From UBA5018 sp947463165 (GTDB lineage: Bacteria; Cyanobacteriota; Cyanobacteriia; PCC-6307; Cyanobiaceae), in contig CALRTY020000002.1 of assembly GCA_943371245.1 (NCBI GenBank), positions 207,861 through 271,860 of the forward strand: 64,000 nucleotides of DNA, given 5' to 3'. The notes beneath the pieces are model-generated. The model was not told the origin of the DNA. It did not search any database and was given only the letters and a program-made list of their open reading frames with translations. Every line of letters starts with the position of its first letter. Positions within the stretch are counted from its first letter, which is position 1. Shown here one piece after another: positions 46,247 through 55,499 of the stretch. A program made the translations under genes and the position numbers.

Positions 46247-47007
46247 GCGATCGCTCCTGGCTAAGCCATCCCTGGCTACTCGGCCTCACGGGCCTACTGC
46301 TGGTATTGGCCAGCTGGAGTGGCTTAACCGCCATTGGCTGGGTGGACCCCCTGTTTCTGCCTAGCCCGGCAGCCGTAGTTGCCGCCGGGCAGGCGCAAAT
46401 TGAACAGGGGCTTTTATGGCGCGATCTGGCCGCCAGTGGCGGGCGGGTGTTAGCCGGTTTCGGCCTTTCGGCGCTAGTTGCCCTGCCCCTGGGAATCGCC
46501 ATGGGTAGCAACCTGGTGATCTGCCGGCTGCTTGAGCCGTTAATCGGATTAATTCGCTACATGCCGGCCCCCGCATTCATACCACTACTGATTATCTATT
46601 TTGGCCTGGGGGAACTGCCCAAGATACTACTTATATTCATTGGCACCCTCTTTTTTAACACATTAATGGTTATGGATTCGGTAAAATTTGTGCCGTCCGA
46701 ATTAGTCGAAACTGCACTTACCCTTGGCGGGCGCCGTTCTCAGCTCTTGGTGCGGGTGATAGCTCCCTGCATTGCCCCCCAGGTAATCGATGCTTTTCGC
46801 ATCAATATGGCGGCAGCCTGGAATCTGGTAATTGTTGCCGAACTGGTGGCCGCCACCGAAGGACTTGGCAAGCGTATTTCCATGGCCCAGCGCTTTTTGC
46901 GTACCGATGAAATTTTTTTAGGTCTCTTTGTAATTGGCTGCGTTGGCCTACTTATAGACCTGGGCTTTCGGCAGCTTATGCGTCGTACCTGCTCCTGGGC
47001 GAACTAG
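46243..47007 (+). CDS. ABC transporter permease (guanidine uptake)
   Basis: 254 residues with six predicted transmembrane helices and the BPD_transp_1 EAA-type loop (ETALTLGGRRSQLLVRVIAPCIAPQVIDAFRINMAAAWNLVIVAE). SsuC/TauC family. Coupled to the binding-protein gene by ATGA; the ATPase gene starts 9 bp after its stop. Confidence 0.9.
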   Translation: MSDRSWLSHPWLLGLTGLLLVLASWSGLTAIGWVDPLFLPSPAAVVAAGQAQIEQGLLWRDLAASGGRVLAGFGLSALVALPLGIAMGSNLVICRLLEPLIGLIRYMPAPAFIPLLIIYFGLGELPKILLIFIGTLFFNTLMVMDSVKFVPSELVETALTLGGRRSQLLVRVIAPCIAPQVIDAFRINMAAAWNLVIVAELVAATEGLGKRISMAQRFLRTDEIFLGLFVIGCVGLLIDLGFRQLMRRTCSWAN

Positions 47008-47016
47008 AGATTAGCC

Positions 47017-47793
47017 ATGCACCTACAGATCGATAATGTTTGTAAACGCTTTGGCCGTGGCCGCCAGGCCAAGCTGGTGCTGGAAGCAATCAATTTCTCA
47101 ATTCAAACGGGTGAATTCGTGGCCCTGGTGGGCAGCTCTGGCTGCGGCAAATCTACGATGATGCGTTTAGTAGCTGGCTTGGAACTGCCCAGCAGTGGTG
47201 TAATCAGGGTTGACGGAGTTACCGTTAAAGCCCCTGGTTCAGAGCGGGGCATGGTGTTTCAGAAGTACAGCCTATACCCCTGGTTAACTGCCGCCCAAAA
47301 TATTGCCTTTGGCATGCAATTGCAGGGGCGTTCCAGGCAAGAGATTAGAGAACGCACAGCTTTTTTTCTAGAGGTGGTTGGCCTGGCCGATGTGGCCAGG
47401 AGGCTGCCAAAGGAACTCTCAGGCGGCATGCAGCAGCGCATTGCCATTGCCCGCGCTCTGGCAGCGGAGCCGCAGATCCTGTTGCTGGATGAACCATTTG
47501 GAGCTCTAGATTTACAGATCCGTGAATCGATGCAGGAATTTCTTCATGAACTCTGGGAGCGCACCGGACTGACAGCCCTGTTGATCACCCATGACCTGGA
47601 GGAAGCCCTACTGCTGGCCCAGCGCATTCATGTGATGGCTCCAAGACCGGGCCGCATCGTACGCAGCCTAGAGGCAAAATTCAATCGTTCAAACCTGCGT
47701 CAGCTGCGGCTAAGCCAACCTTTTCTGGCCCTGCGCCAAGAGTTGGCCGATGAACTGCGCCAACTCGATTCCGGTCCCAATCCACCCTGCTAA
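47017..47793 (+). CDS. ABC transporter ATP-binding protein (guanidine uptake)
   Basis: 258 residues. Walker A GSSGCGKST about 37-45, Q-loop YSLYPWLTA, signature LSGGMQQR, Walker B LLLDEPFGALD, H-loop THDLEEA. SsuB/TauB type. Last gene of the operon. Confidence 0.92.
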   Translation: MHLQIDNVCKRFGRGRQAKLVLEAINFSIQTGEFVALVGSSGCGKSTMMRLVAGLELPSSGVIRVDGVTVKAPGSERGMVFQKYSLYPWLTAAQNIAFGMQLQGRSRQEIRERTAFFLEVVGLADVARRLPKELSGGMQQRIAIARALAAEPQILLLDEPFGALDLQIRESMQEFLHELWERTGLTALLITHDLEEALLLAQRIHVMAPRPGRIVRSLEAKFNRSNLRQLRLSQPFLALRQELADELRQLDSGPNPPC

Positions 47794-48003
47794 ATCCATC
47801 CAAATGTTTTGCCTGGCTGCTCGCATGACAAGCCTCTCAACCGGTGGACAGCACTGCGTAGAGCGCTAGCCATCCACGCAAGCCAAAAGAAAACCAGAGT
47901 AAAGCCAGAGCAAATCCAGAACTAAGCCAAAATAAAATTTAACCATGCCTGGTAACTTCCATGGGTAAATTAGCAGAATTAAGATTTTCGGGTCTTCCTT
48001 GGG

Positions 48004-48255
48004 TTAAATGAGTGTCATCCCTTGAGTTGACTCGCTAGGCAATGTGTCCGCTTCTTCTGCGCCTGCACTCGTCGTTTGCGGGAACAAAAGAGTGGGCTGA
48101 ATTCCCAGGTATACCGCCTCTTTGAATAGGGCCTGCTTGGCGCCAGCATCGCGGCGCTGGCAAGCCTGGCTAAATCGCTGCTGCAAAGATTCGATCAAGG
48201 CCTGGCGGCGGCGATCAACCTGGGGTTTGGTATCGGTTGGCTCGGGGCTGTCCAT
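48004..48255 (-). CDS. Small conserved-type hypothetical protein
   Basis: 83 residues. A helical, charged core (QALIESLQQRFSQACQRRDAGAKQALFKEAVYLGIQP) of a type seen in picocyanobacterial small proteins; no function known to me. Divergent from the next short gene. Confidence 0.6.
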   Translation of the reverse strand: MDSPEPTDTKPQVDRRRQALIESLQQRFSQACQRRDAGAKQALFKEAVYLGIQPTLLFPQTTSAGAEEADTLPSESTQGMTLI

Positions 48256-48321
48256 TGCTGAATCTGTTACTAATAAATGATGTTATCTAGGCAAATTATA
48301 GGCCAGCGCCGAAACCTACCC

Positions 48322-48495
48322 ATGGCCAGCCCCGAGAACCAGCCTAGCCATTGGCGCCAGCATCGCGGCCTCTATGCAACCGATCATGGTGCCGCGATAT
48401 CCGCCTTGATCGCCGCCGCAATCCGCGGACAGAGCCGCGCCATCGGCAGGGGGCTCGCCCCACCCTTGATTCATTTACCCAACACTTGCGAGTGA
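48322..48495 (+). CDS. Short hypothetical protein
   Basis: 57 residues from ATG 48322. WRQHRGLYATDHGAAISALIAAAIRGQ suggests a small amphipathic protein. An upstream in-frame ATG at 48277 exists. No family recognised; convergent with glgX, 3 bp apart. Confidence 0.4.
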   Translation: MASPENQPSHWRQHRGLYATDHGAAISALIAAAIRGQSRAIGRGLAPPLIHLPNTCE

Positions 48496-48498
48496 TAA

Positions 48499-50586
48499 CT
48501 ACACTAATATTTCATCTAGCACCAACTCAGGGCCCAGGGCAGCTGAAGCCATCAGCACCAAGCTGCGGCTCTCCAGCGGTGCGCCACTGGGACTCCAGCG
48601 CTGGGGGTTCACGGGTAGGTCATCGCCGGGGGGCAAGGCGGTGTCGATCAGTCTCAGCCAACCGGCCTGGCAGCTGGGTAGATCGAAGTGGATCGCCTTG
48701 GCATAGGCATTCATGGCGCACCAGAGCACAGGTTCGCCACTGGCATCATGCAGGCTCCAGGCCAGCGTATGAGACCAGCTGGCCCAATCGGGCTGTTCCA
48801 ACTCAACTCCATGCCAACGCCACTCCAACAGAGGTAATTCTGGATTCAGCAGTGGCGCCAAATGCTGGCGCAGTAGCAGCAGCCGTTGTAGATAACTGCG
48901 CAGGGCTAGATCATCTGAATCTGGTAGCCAATGCATCCAGCCGAGCGGATTGTCCTGACACCAGGTGTTGTTGTTGCCCCCCTGGCTGCGCCGCACCTCA
49001 TCGCCCATCGACAACATCGGCACCCCCGGCGCCAGCAACAGCGTGGTCAGCAAATTGCGCAGTTGCCGCTCGCGCAGGGCGGCAATGGCGTGATCGCTGC
49101 TGGGCCCCTCAACACCGTGGTTCCAACTGTTGTTGTGGTTGTCGCCATCGCGGTTGTCCTCGCCATTGGCCAAGTTGTGCTTGCCGTTGAAGCTCACCAG
49201 GTCGGCCAGGGTGAAGCCGTCATGGGCTGTCAAAAAGGTGATGCACTGGCCGGGTCGCACCGGCGTGCGCGTGAATAAATCGGGGCTGCCGCTGATCCTT
49301 TGGGCCAAGGCCCAGCAGCTACCTTCATCGCCCTTCCAAAAGCGGCGCACATCATCACGGAACCTGCCGTTCCAAGTGGCTACCCTGCGGGCGGGAAAGT
49401 CCGCGAGGCGATAGAGACCGCCGCAATCCCAGGGTTCGCTGATCAACTTCAGGTCAGCCAGGTCTGGATCCGCCTCCATCTCCTCAAACAGAGGGGGGTT
49501 ATCAAGGGGCATCAACTCCTCGCCACGACTCAAGGCAATGCCCAGGTCAAAACGGAAGCCATCAATACCCAGTTCGCAGGCCCAGCAGCGCAGCGACTCC
49601 AGGATTAGCCGTCTCACCAAGGGTCGATTAGCGGCGATTGTATTGCCGCAGCCGCTCACATCCAGGTAGTCACCGCGTGGGTTTTGCTGGTAATAGAGGC
49701 GATCGCCTAAACCGCGCCAACTCAGGGTTGGCCCCTGCTGATTTCCCTCGCTGGTGTGGTTGAACACCACGTCGAGGATTACCTCCAGCCCGGCTTGGTG
49801 ACAGGCCATCACCAACTCGCGCACCTGCTCACGGGCCTGCAACGGGTCCTCGCCCAGCAGGTATCCTGGGTGCGGTGCCAGCCAACTGATCGGACTGTAT
49901 CCCCAATGGTTAATCCGACCCGGGGGCGCGTCGCTGGGGTCAAAGGCCATCACTGGCAGCAGCTCAATCGTGGTCACCCCCAGCCGTTTGAGATAGGGAA
50001 TGGTTTCGATCAGCCCCAGCAAAGTGCCCTGCTGCGCAGCCGGCACTGGCGAACCGCTGCCGCGGGTGAAGCCCCCCAGGTGCAGTTCATAAATCACTGA
50101 TCTCTGCCAGCTATGGCGCGGCCGGGGGGCGGCGGCAAAGTCAAATCGCTCGCGCTCGGTCACCACCCCTTTCAGGCAGGAGGCGGTATTGGGAGCGGCG
50201 CCCACGGCGGCGGCGCGGCGATAGCCCCCCCAGCCGGCGATAGCCCTGGCACAGGGATCTAGCAGCACCTTTGAGGGATTGAAGCCGTGACCGCCCGGTT
50301 GCAGCGGACCGAACACCCGATAGCCATAACAGCTGCCGATGCCGATTCCGGCCACCTCCACATGCCAGTGGTCGGCGGAGCGATGCCGCTCATCCAACTC
50401 AATCACCGATTCGGCCTGGCTGGCCTCGCCCGAGGCGAACAGCAGCAGCTCCACCCGCGTGGCCTGGGGTGCCACCAGGGAAAAGTTCACTCCCCAGGAG
50501 GTGATGCTGGCCCCTAGGGGAGCGGGGCTGCCGATCCGGATCGCCGGTCTTGGGGCGGACAAGGCGCCGGGAACGTAGGAGCTCAT
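48499..50586 (-). CDS. glgX: Glycogen debranching enzyme GlgX
   Basis: 695 residues from ATG 50586. An N-terminal CBM48 domain (PLGASITSWGVNFSLVAPQATRVELLLF), then a GH13 alpha-amylase barrel with the four conserved regions: DVVFNHT, DGFRFDLG (nucleophile Asp), LISEPWD (acid Glu) and FLTAHDGF (Asp); isoamylase-type motif GDEVRRSQGGNNNTWCQDN. It hydrolyses alpha-1,6 branches of glycogen limit dextrin. A longer open frame to 50745 is rejected because family homology begins after 50586. Confidence 0.93.
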   Translation of the reverse strand: MSSYVPGALSAPRPAIRIGSPAPLGASITSWGVNFSLVAPQATRVELLLFASGEASQAESVIELDERHRSADHWHVEVAGIGIGSCYGYRVFGPLQPGGHGFNPSKVLLDPCARAIAGWGGYRRAAAVGAAPNTASCLKGVVTERERFDFAAAPRPRHSWQRSVIYELHLGGFTRGSGSPVPAAQQGTLLGLIETIPYLKRLGVTTIELLPVMAFDPSDAPPGRINHWGYSPISWLAPHPGYLLGEDPLQAREQVRELVMACHQAGLEVILDVVFNHTSEGNQQGPTLSWRGLGDRLYYQQNPRGDYLDVSGCGNTIAANRPLVRRLILESLRCWACELGIDGFRFDLGIALSRGEELMPLDNPPLFEEMEADPDLADLKLISEPWDCGGLYRLADFPARRVATWNGRFRDDVRRFWKGDEGSCWALAQRISGSPDLFTRTPVRPGQCITFLTAHDGFTLADLVSFNGKHNLANGEDNRDGDNHNNSWNHGVEGPSSDHAIAALRERQLRNLLTTLLLAPGVPMLSMGDEVRRSQGGNNNTWCQDNPLGWMHWLPDSDDLALRSYLQRLLLLRQHLAPLLNPELPLLEWRWHGVELEQPDWASWSHTLAWSLHDASGEPVLWCAMNAYAKAIHFDLPSCQAGWLRLIDTALPPGDDLPVNPQRWSPSGAPLESRSLVLMASAALGPELVLDEILV

Positions 50587-50796
50587 TAACCTAGTTGCCC
50601 TGGCCGGCTGGCACGGGCACTTTCGATGCAGTGTGGCCCCTAAGCGGTGTCGGCCTCTATCCGTTGACGGCCTCCTTGAGCTGGCGACCTCCTTGCGCTG
50701 ACGGCCTCCATGCGCTGGCGGTCTAGCTGCGGTGGCGGCCTCCATGAGGCGAAGGCTCTGTGCTTCTGTTTTCAGCAGCCGTAGCCCCTTGACGCC

Positions 50797-51456
50797 TTGT
50801 TACCCACTTCTGCTCCGGAGCCCGGCAGGCCACCGCGGGAGGTGCGGCCCGGGTTGTGGTTGTTTGCCCCAAGCCGCGACAGCCAGGGGGGCAGCAGCTG
50901 GCTGTTGGCCACCGCCGAGGGAGACCTGTTGATCGATTGCCCGGGCTTCACCCAGGCCAATCTGGATTTCCTGGGGGGGCGAGGCGGCGAGGGCACCCTG
51001 GTGCTCACCAGTCGCGAGGGCCATGGCCGTTGCCGGCGTCTGCAGCAGGCCACCGGTTGGCGGGTGCTGGTGCAGGAGCAGGAGGCCTATCTGCTGCCCA
51101 CGGTGCAGCGGCTGCAGGTTTTTGCTACTGAACACCTCCTGGCGGCCGGTATCCGGCTGCTGTGGACCCCTGGCCCCAGCCCCGGGGCCTGCGTGGTCCA
51201 TGCCGCCGGCCCCTGGGGAGATCTGCTGTTTTGCGGCCGTCTGCTGCTGGCGGTGGGCCCCGCCAGCCTGGCGCCGCTGCGCACCAGCCGTACCTTCCAT
51301 TGGCCCAGGCAGCTGACCAGCATTGAGCGGCTGAAGAGCTGGCTGCCCGTGGGTTCACCTGCCCAGATCGCCTGCGGTGGAGGGCTTGGGGCGCTCCGGG
51401 GGGAGGTGCTGGTCAACGATGGGGCGGCGCTGTTGGCGGCGCTGGAGGCGCAGTGA
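50797..51456 (+). CDS. Metallo-beta-lactamase-fold-like protein, metal site degenerate
   Basis: 219 residues from TTG 50797. The MBL beta strands are recognisable (EVRPGLWLFAP, SSWLLATAEGDLLIDCPGFTQANLDFL, HAAGPWGDLLFCGRLLL), but the HxHxDH metal motif is replaced by TSREGHGRC, so hydrolase activity is unlikely. Cyanobacterial proteins of this type sit near hup genes; role unknown. The TTG start fits the fold, but an alternative is possible. Confidence 0.65.
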   Translation: MLPTSAPEPGRPPREVRPGLWLFAPSRDSQGGSSWLLATAEGDLLIDCPGFTQANLDFLGGRGGEGTLVLTSREGHGRCRRLQQATGWRVLVQEQEAYLLPTVQRLQVFATEHLLAAGIRLLWTPGPSPGACVVHAAGPWGDLLFCGRLLLAVGPASLAPLRTSRTFHWPRQLTSIERLKSWLPVGSPAQIACGGGLGALRGEVLVNDGAALLAALEAQ

Positions 51457-51665
51457 TGGGCCCTTGGCAGCGGCTAAATCGAGCCCCAAGCCGCTGTGCA
51501 GGTGCGTTGCGCCCTAAATCGAATACCCTGAGAACCGTTGCACCGCTGCGGCTGTCAAGTTGCGCTAAGTGCCCACGACCCATACCATTGGTGCGGTTAT
51601 CCATGGGCGGTCGGGCAAACCGGCTTACTTGCCCACGGCTTTATCCAAAATTTTTTTCCCATTCC

Positions 51666-51941
51666 ATGAACAAAGCTGATCTCGTCAATCTGGTTGCTGT
51701 ACGGACCGAACTCACCAAGACAGATGTTTCGTTGGTTGTCGATGCTGTCATTGAAACCATCATTGATTCGGTAGTTGAAGGTAAGAAAGTCTCGATTCTG
51801 GGCTTCGGATCGTTTGAATCCCGCGAGCGTTCTGCCCGTCAAGGTCTGAATCCGAAAACAGGTGAGAAAATCGCGATTCCCGCCAAACGGGTTCCCGCTT
51901 TTACCGCTGGCAAGATGTTCAAGGATCGGGTGCAGGGCTGA
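51666..51941 (+). CDS. hup: DNA-binding protein HU
   Basis: 91 residues from ATG 51666. MNKADLVNLVAVRTELTKTDVSLVVDAVIETI, VSILGFGSFESRERSARQGLNPKTGEKIAIPAKRVPAFTAGKMFKD carries the full HU signature with the DNA-intercalating Pro in RQGLNP. Nucleoid protein that bends DNA. The longer open frame upstream (from 51453) is not part of the family. Confidence 0.97.
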   Translation: MNKADLVNLVAVRTELTKTDVSLVVDAVIETIIDSVVEGKKVSILGFGSFESRERSARQGLNPKTGEKIAIPAKRVPAFTAGKMFKDRVQG

Positions 51942-51987
51942 TTCTCAGCGCCCTGCAATGGGAGCCATAAGCGCAAAAACTAACTAT

Positions 51988-52012
51988 GGCGGTTCTGCTG
52001 GACCGCCTTTTT
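51988..52012 (+). terminator. Rho-independent terminator of hup
   Basis: ggcggt-tctgctgg-accgcc stem and loop followed by five T. It ends right at the start of the next gene, which therefore needs its own initiation signals or readthrough. Confidence 0.85.
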
Positions 52013-52013
52013 G

Positions 52014-53051
52014 ATGTCTTCCCTGTTGCTACCTAGTCACCTGGAGGAGATACTGGCCAGGGGGCAGCGGCTCAGAGAGGCCGGCTATCGCGGCAGATTT
52101 GCCCCCTCGCCCACCGGACCGCTGCATCGCGGCAACCTGCGCACGGCCCTGCTCAGCTGGCTGGAGGCCCGCTGGCAGGACGGCGAATGGTTGTTACGGC
52201 TCGATGATCTAGATGTACCGCGGAACCGCCCCGGAGCTGAAGGAGCAATTCAGGCCGATCTGCTTTGGCTGGGTTTGAACTGGGATGGCCAGCCCCTGCG
52301 ACAAAGCGATAACCGGGGCATCTACGCCACGCTGCTCTCGGCCCTGAGACGGGCCGGTCATCTCTATCCCTGCCGCTGCAGTCGCCGGCTGTTGGCAGAC
52401 ATCTCAGCGCCCCATGGCGGCCTAACGGTTTATCCAGGCCTATGCCGCCAGCGCCAACCCCAGTGGGGCTGGCAGCAGGGGCGGCTGCCCAGTTGGCGGC
52501 TGCGGCTGCCGCCCGGCCCCCTCCACTGGCAGGAGCAGTTTTGCGAACTTGGGCAGCTGGATGGTGCGACAGAGGTGGGCGATGTGGTGCTGCGGCGGGC
52601 GGATGGGGTGGTGGCTTACCACCTAGCGACCGCATTGGACGAACTGATCCATGGCATCACCGATGTGGTGCGCGGTGACGATTTATGGAGTTCCACCGGC
52701 CCCCAGGTGGCAGTGATGGCGCTGTTACGGTTACCTCCGCCTCGTTACGCTCACCTGCCCCTGTGGCGGTCCGCCGGCGGCCAGCGGCTGAGCAAGCGCG
52801 AGGGGACCGAGGGGCTGGCGGCCTACCGCGAGCGGGGCATGGATGCGGCAGCGGTTGTGGGTGAACTGGCGGCCAGCCTGGCACTAGTGCCCGCCGGCAG
52901 TCGGCTCAGCGCTGGCGAGCTGCTGGCGGAACTGAAGCCGGCAAACCTGGCCGCAGCAATCCAAACAGCTCGAGTGAGAATGAATCCCAGACTACAAGAA
53001 ATGCAGCCGCCACAAAAACAGATGAAAGCCCAGATGAAAAAATCTAAATAA
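52014..53051 (+). CDS. gluQ: Glutamyl-Q tRNA(Asp) synthetase
   Basis: 345 residues from ATG 52014 (a TTG just before is in frame). Class I synthetase core with RFAPSPTGPLHRGNL (HIGH-type), LLRLDDLDVPRNRPGAEGAIQADLLWLGLNWDG and a KMSKS-type LSKREG. No C-terminal anticodon-binding domain, as expected for GluQ, which charges Glu onto the queuosine of tRNA-Asp. The C-terminal ~40 residues (MNPRLQEMQPPQKQMKAQMKKSK) are a lysine-rich tail outside the family. Confidence 0.9.
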   Translation: MSSLLLPSHLEEILARGQRLREAGYRGRFAPSPTGPLHRGNLRTALLSWLEARWQDGEWLLRLDDLDVPRNRPGAEGAIQADLLWLGLNWDGQPLRQSDNRGIYATLLSALRRAGHLYPCRCSRRLLADISAPHGGLTVYPGLCRQRQPQWGWQQGRLPSWRLRLPPGPLHWQEQFCELGQLDGATEVGDVVLRRADGVVAYHLATALDELIHGITDVVRGDDLWSSTGPQVAVMALLRLPPPRYAHLPLWRSAGGQRLSKREGTEGLAAYRERGMDAAAVVGELAASLALVPAGSRLSAGELLAELKPANLAAAIQTARVRMNPRLQEMQPPQKQMKAQMKKSK

Positions 53052-53324
53052 AACCCAGGCAAAACAGCAGATAAAGCCCAGGTGCAATCTAAGCAGAGCC
53101 CGTAAAATGGCAAATCCTGCGGACATGTCAGCTGCAGCTCTGTCAGCCACACCCCCACCAGCCGGGGCCAGCTGCATTAATCAGGCCAGACACAACAATG
53201 CAGATAGCTGGTCTGGCCCGGCTAGGATCAAATTGAGCAAGAAATCCAGTGGGGGAGGAAGCTTGCCGCCAATCCCCCTGGCCCAGCCTCTTGCCTAGAT
53301 CCTGTACCTAGATCTCATGCTTAC

Positions 53325-53441
53325 TCAACGACGCTGGGCTTTCTTCTGGTTCCAGATGAAGAAGGCAGCGGTGCCGACCACCACGGCCAGGGGGGCAGCT
53401 GTCAGTAGCAGCAGGATCACTGCGGTCCAGTCGGTGTACAT
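53325..53441 (-). CDS. 38-residue single-pass membrane protein
   Basis: ATG 53441 to TGA 53325. YTDWTAVILLLLTAAPLAVVVG then AFFIWNQKKAQRR: a short lumenal N-terminus, one hydrophobic helix and a basic cytoplasmic end. Size and shape are those of small photosystem or cytochrome subunits, but it matches none of PsbT, PsbM, PsbX, PsbY, PetN, PetM or PsaM as I know them. Probably a real small thylakoid or plasma-membrane protein. Confidence 0.6.
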   Translation of the reverse strand: MYTDWTAVILLLLTAAPLAVVVGTAAFFIWNQKKAQRR

Positions 53442-53475
53442 AGCTGCGGGGTGCAAAGCGTCGCCATTATCCCAG

Positions 53476-53748
53476 TTGATCCGCCAACTACGACACCAGG
53501 CCCTCCAACTGTCACCACTGCTGCTGACGATCCCATTATTTGCGCTACAGGCGCAGGCGGACGTAGTATTTCAAAACTGCCAATCCACCCGAGACGGCGG
53601 TATAAGTTGCGACGCCCGGCCCACCGGCGCCACCTGGTTCAACGACGAAGCGGCTCGAGAGGGTCTGCTCAACCAGGCCAGCCCAGGCTGGGCCGAGTTT
53701 GATCCCTACCAAGGCTACGCAGACATGCTGGGCGGCAACTGGACCTGA
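53476..53748 (+). CDS. Small secreted cyanobacterial protein
   Basis: 90 residues from TTG 53476. A signal peptide (LQLSPLLLTIPLFALQAQA) is followed by VVFQNCQSTRDGGISCDARPTGATWF with two Cys and a conserved-looking ending PGWAEFDPYQGYADMLGGNWT. I recognise the type from picocyanobacteria but know no function. Confidence 0.6.
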   Translation: MIRQLRHQALQLSPLLLTIPLFALQAQADVVFQNCQSTRDGGISCDARPTGATWFNDEAAREGLLNQASPGWAEFDPYQGYADMLGGNWT

Positions 53749-54164
53749 AGCCAGAGCTCCAAAGCTCCCCTCAGCAGCCCCGAGCCGCAGTGCCTCGCTA
53801 TCACCTCTAGGGCAAACTTGCTGCATTGAAGCTGCCGTCAGCGCAAGAGAGGCAGCGAATCAGCCTGGAAATCAGACCGCATTAAATACTAGCCCTAAAG
53901 AGGAGGAGCCAACACCTGCCAGATGGCGAATGCAGTGGAGAATGCAGTGGCACAGGCAGTGGCGAATGCAGTTGAGATGCAACTCGGCTGAAATTCAACT
54001 CGGCCCAGCAGCGGCTGGCTGGACAAAACAAGCAATGGCTGCTTGGCGAGTCCAGCTGCTTGGCGAATCCATGCGAAAACCCACGGGAGTGCAGATGCCG
54101 GCTGGGCCTGGCTGGCAGCCCGCCAGCTGCCTACAGCCATGGCAGAGAGCCTGAGGTGGCTGCA
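53749..54164. other. Intergenic upstream of the formate module
   Basis: No supported gene; a degenerate internal repeat of gaatgcagtgg-like units at about 53928-53980. Should contain the promoter of the transporter-fdh operon. Confidence 0.45.
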
Positions 54165-55499
54165 ATGGATAGATCCCAGGTGATATCAATCAATTGGCAG
54201 ATATTCCAACGGAGGCGGTGGAGCATTGCGGTGGCAGCCGTCGTTATCCAGCTGTGCCTAGGAACCGTCTATGGCTGGAGCATCTTTAAAAATGAACTGG
54301 TCGCCAATCACGGCTGGGATGAACTAGCTACATCCATCACCTTCATGGTGTGCATTGGCGTGATCGGCTTGGCCGCCGCCTTTGGGGGGATCCTGGTGGA
54401 TCGCAAAGGGCCCAGGTTGGTGGCAACTCTGGCGGGGGTGCTGTTCGGCATCGGTACGATCATCGCTGGGCTGGGCATTGCCAAGAGCAACCTGCCAATG
54501 CTCTACCTGGGCTATGGGGTTATAGCTGGCATGGGCAATGGCCTCGGCTATGTGACACCGATCGCCACTCTGATTCGCTGGTTTCCAGACAAAAGAGGTC
54601 TGGTGACTGGATTGGCTGTGATGGGATTTGGAGCCGGCTCCTTCTTTATCGGCCAAATCGCCCCTGGGATGATCGCCAGCTGGGGGGCGGCCCGAACACT
54701 CGCCAGCTGGGGGGCGGTGTTCCTGGTGCTGATCGTGACCGCTGCACAGTGGCTGGAAAATCCACCCGCCGACAACTTAGCGATTAACCGAGAATCAGAT
54801 CTTAAGCGCAAAGCAAGTGATTCATTCGGCTACCAGGAGGCACTACATACACCCCAATGGTGGCTTGAATGGGGGATGCTTCTTCTAAACACAACAGCTG
54901 GTATCGGTCTAATTTCCCAGTTGTCGCCGATCGCCAGTGAGCTATATCGCCCTCTGATTTCTGCCCAGTTGGCAGGCAGAGACTTGATTCAGGCAGCGGC
55001 TGCGGCGGGGGGCACCCTGGTGGCCATCGCCGCAGTGTTCAATGGCCTGGGACGGCTGATTTGGTCCTGGCTTTCGGATTCTCTGGGCAGGAGAAGAATC
55101 TTTTCGATCATGTTCCTATCCCAGGCAATTCTCTATGCAATTACCCCTTACGTAAGCAATTACTACATGTTCATGGCAATCGCCTGTTATTTATTAGCCT
55201 GTTATGGCGGGGGATTTGCCGCGATGCCCGCATTTGCCGCTGATTCCTTTGGCACTAAAAACATTGGACGTATCTATGGGACCATGCTCACCGCCTGGTC
55301 AATAGCAGGACTCTGCGGTCCACTGATCTTTTCTGCAGCAAGGAAAACCACCCATAATTTCTCCGCCGCTCTTTACATATCCTCAGCCCTATTAATGGTG
55401 GGATTTATATTGTCTAGGCTATACAAAAATCCCAGGCATCAATCGATGCCACGGCTTGCCAATAGTCCGGGCAAGAATTCTCTCAAGTCGCTGCTATGA
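54165..55499 (+). CDS. MFS transporter, oxalate/formate antiporter (OFA) family
   Basis: 444 residues from ATG 54165. Twelve transmembrane helices; the family's LCLGTVYGWSIF in TM1, DRKGPR loop 2-3, IRWFPDKRGLVTGLAVMGFGAGSF and the second-half loop SDSLGRRR. It directly precedes, by ATGA overlap, a formate dehydrogenase operon, so import of formate (or oxalate exchange) is the likely job. The frame extends to 54060, but the Met at 54165 fits the family. Confidence 0.88.
   Translation: MDRSQVISINWQIFQRRRWSIAVAAVVIQLCLGTVYGWSIFKNELVANHGWDELATSITFMVCIGVIGLAAAFGGILVDRKGPRLVATLAGVLFGIGTIIAGLGIAKSNLPMLYLGYGVIAGMGNGLGYVTPIATLIRWFPDKRGLVTGLAVMGFGAGSFFIGQIAPGMIASWGAARTLASWGAVFLVLIVTAAQWLENPPADNLAINRESDLKRKASDSFGYQEALHTPQWWLEWGMLLLNTTAGIGLISQLSPIASELYRPLISAQLAGRDLIQAAAAAGGTLVAIAAVFNGLGRLIWSWLSDSLGRRRIFSIMFLSQAILYAITPYVSNYYMFMAIACYLLACYGGGFAAMPAFAADSFGTKNIGRIYGTMLTAWSIAGLCGPLIFSAARKTTHNFSAALYISSALLMVGFILSRLYKNPRHQSMPRLANSPGKNSLKSLL

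Noticed and set aside
48351..49190. Plus-strand open frame overlapping the short gene at 48322 and glgX
   Set aside because: Mostly antisense to the glgX C-terminus, Arg/Cys-rich shadow composition.
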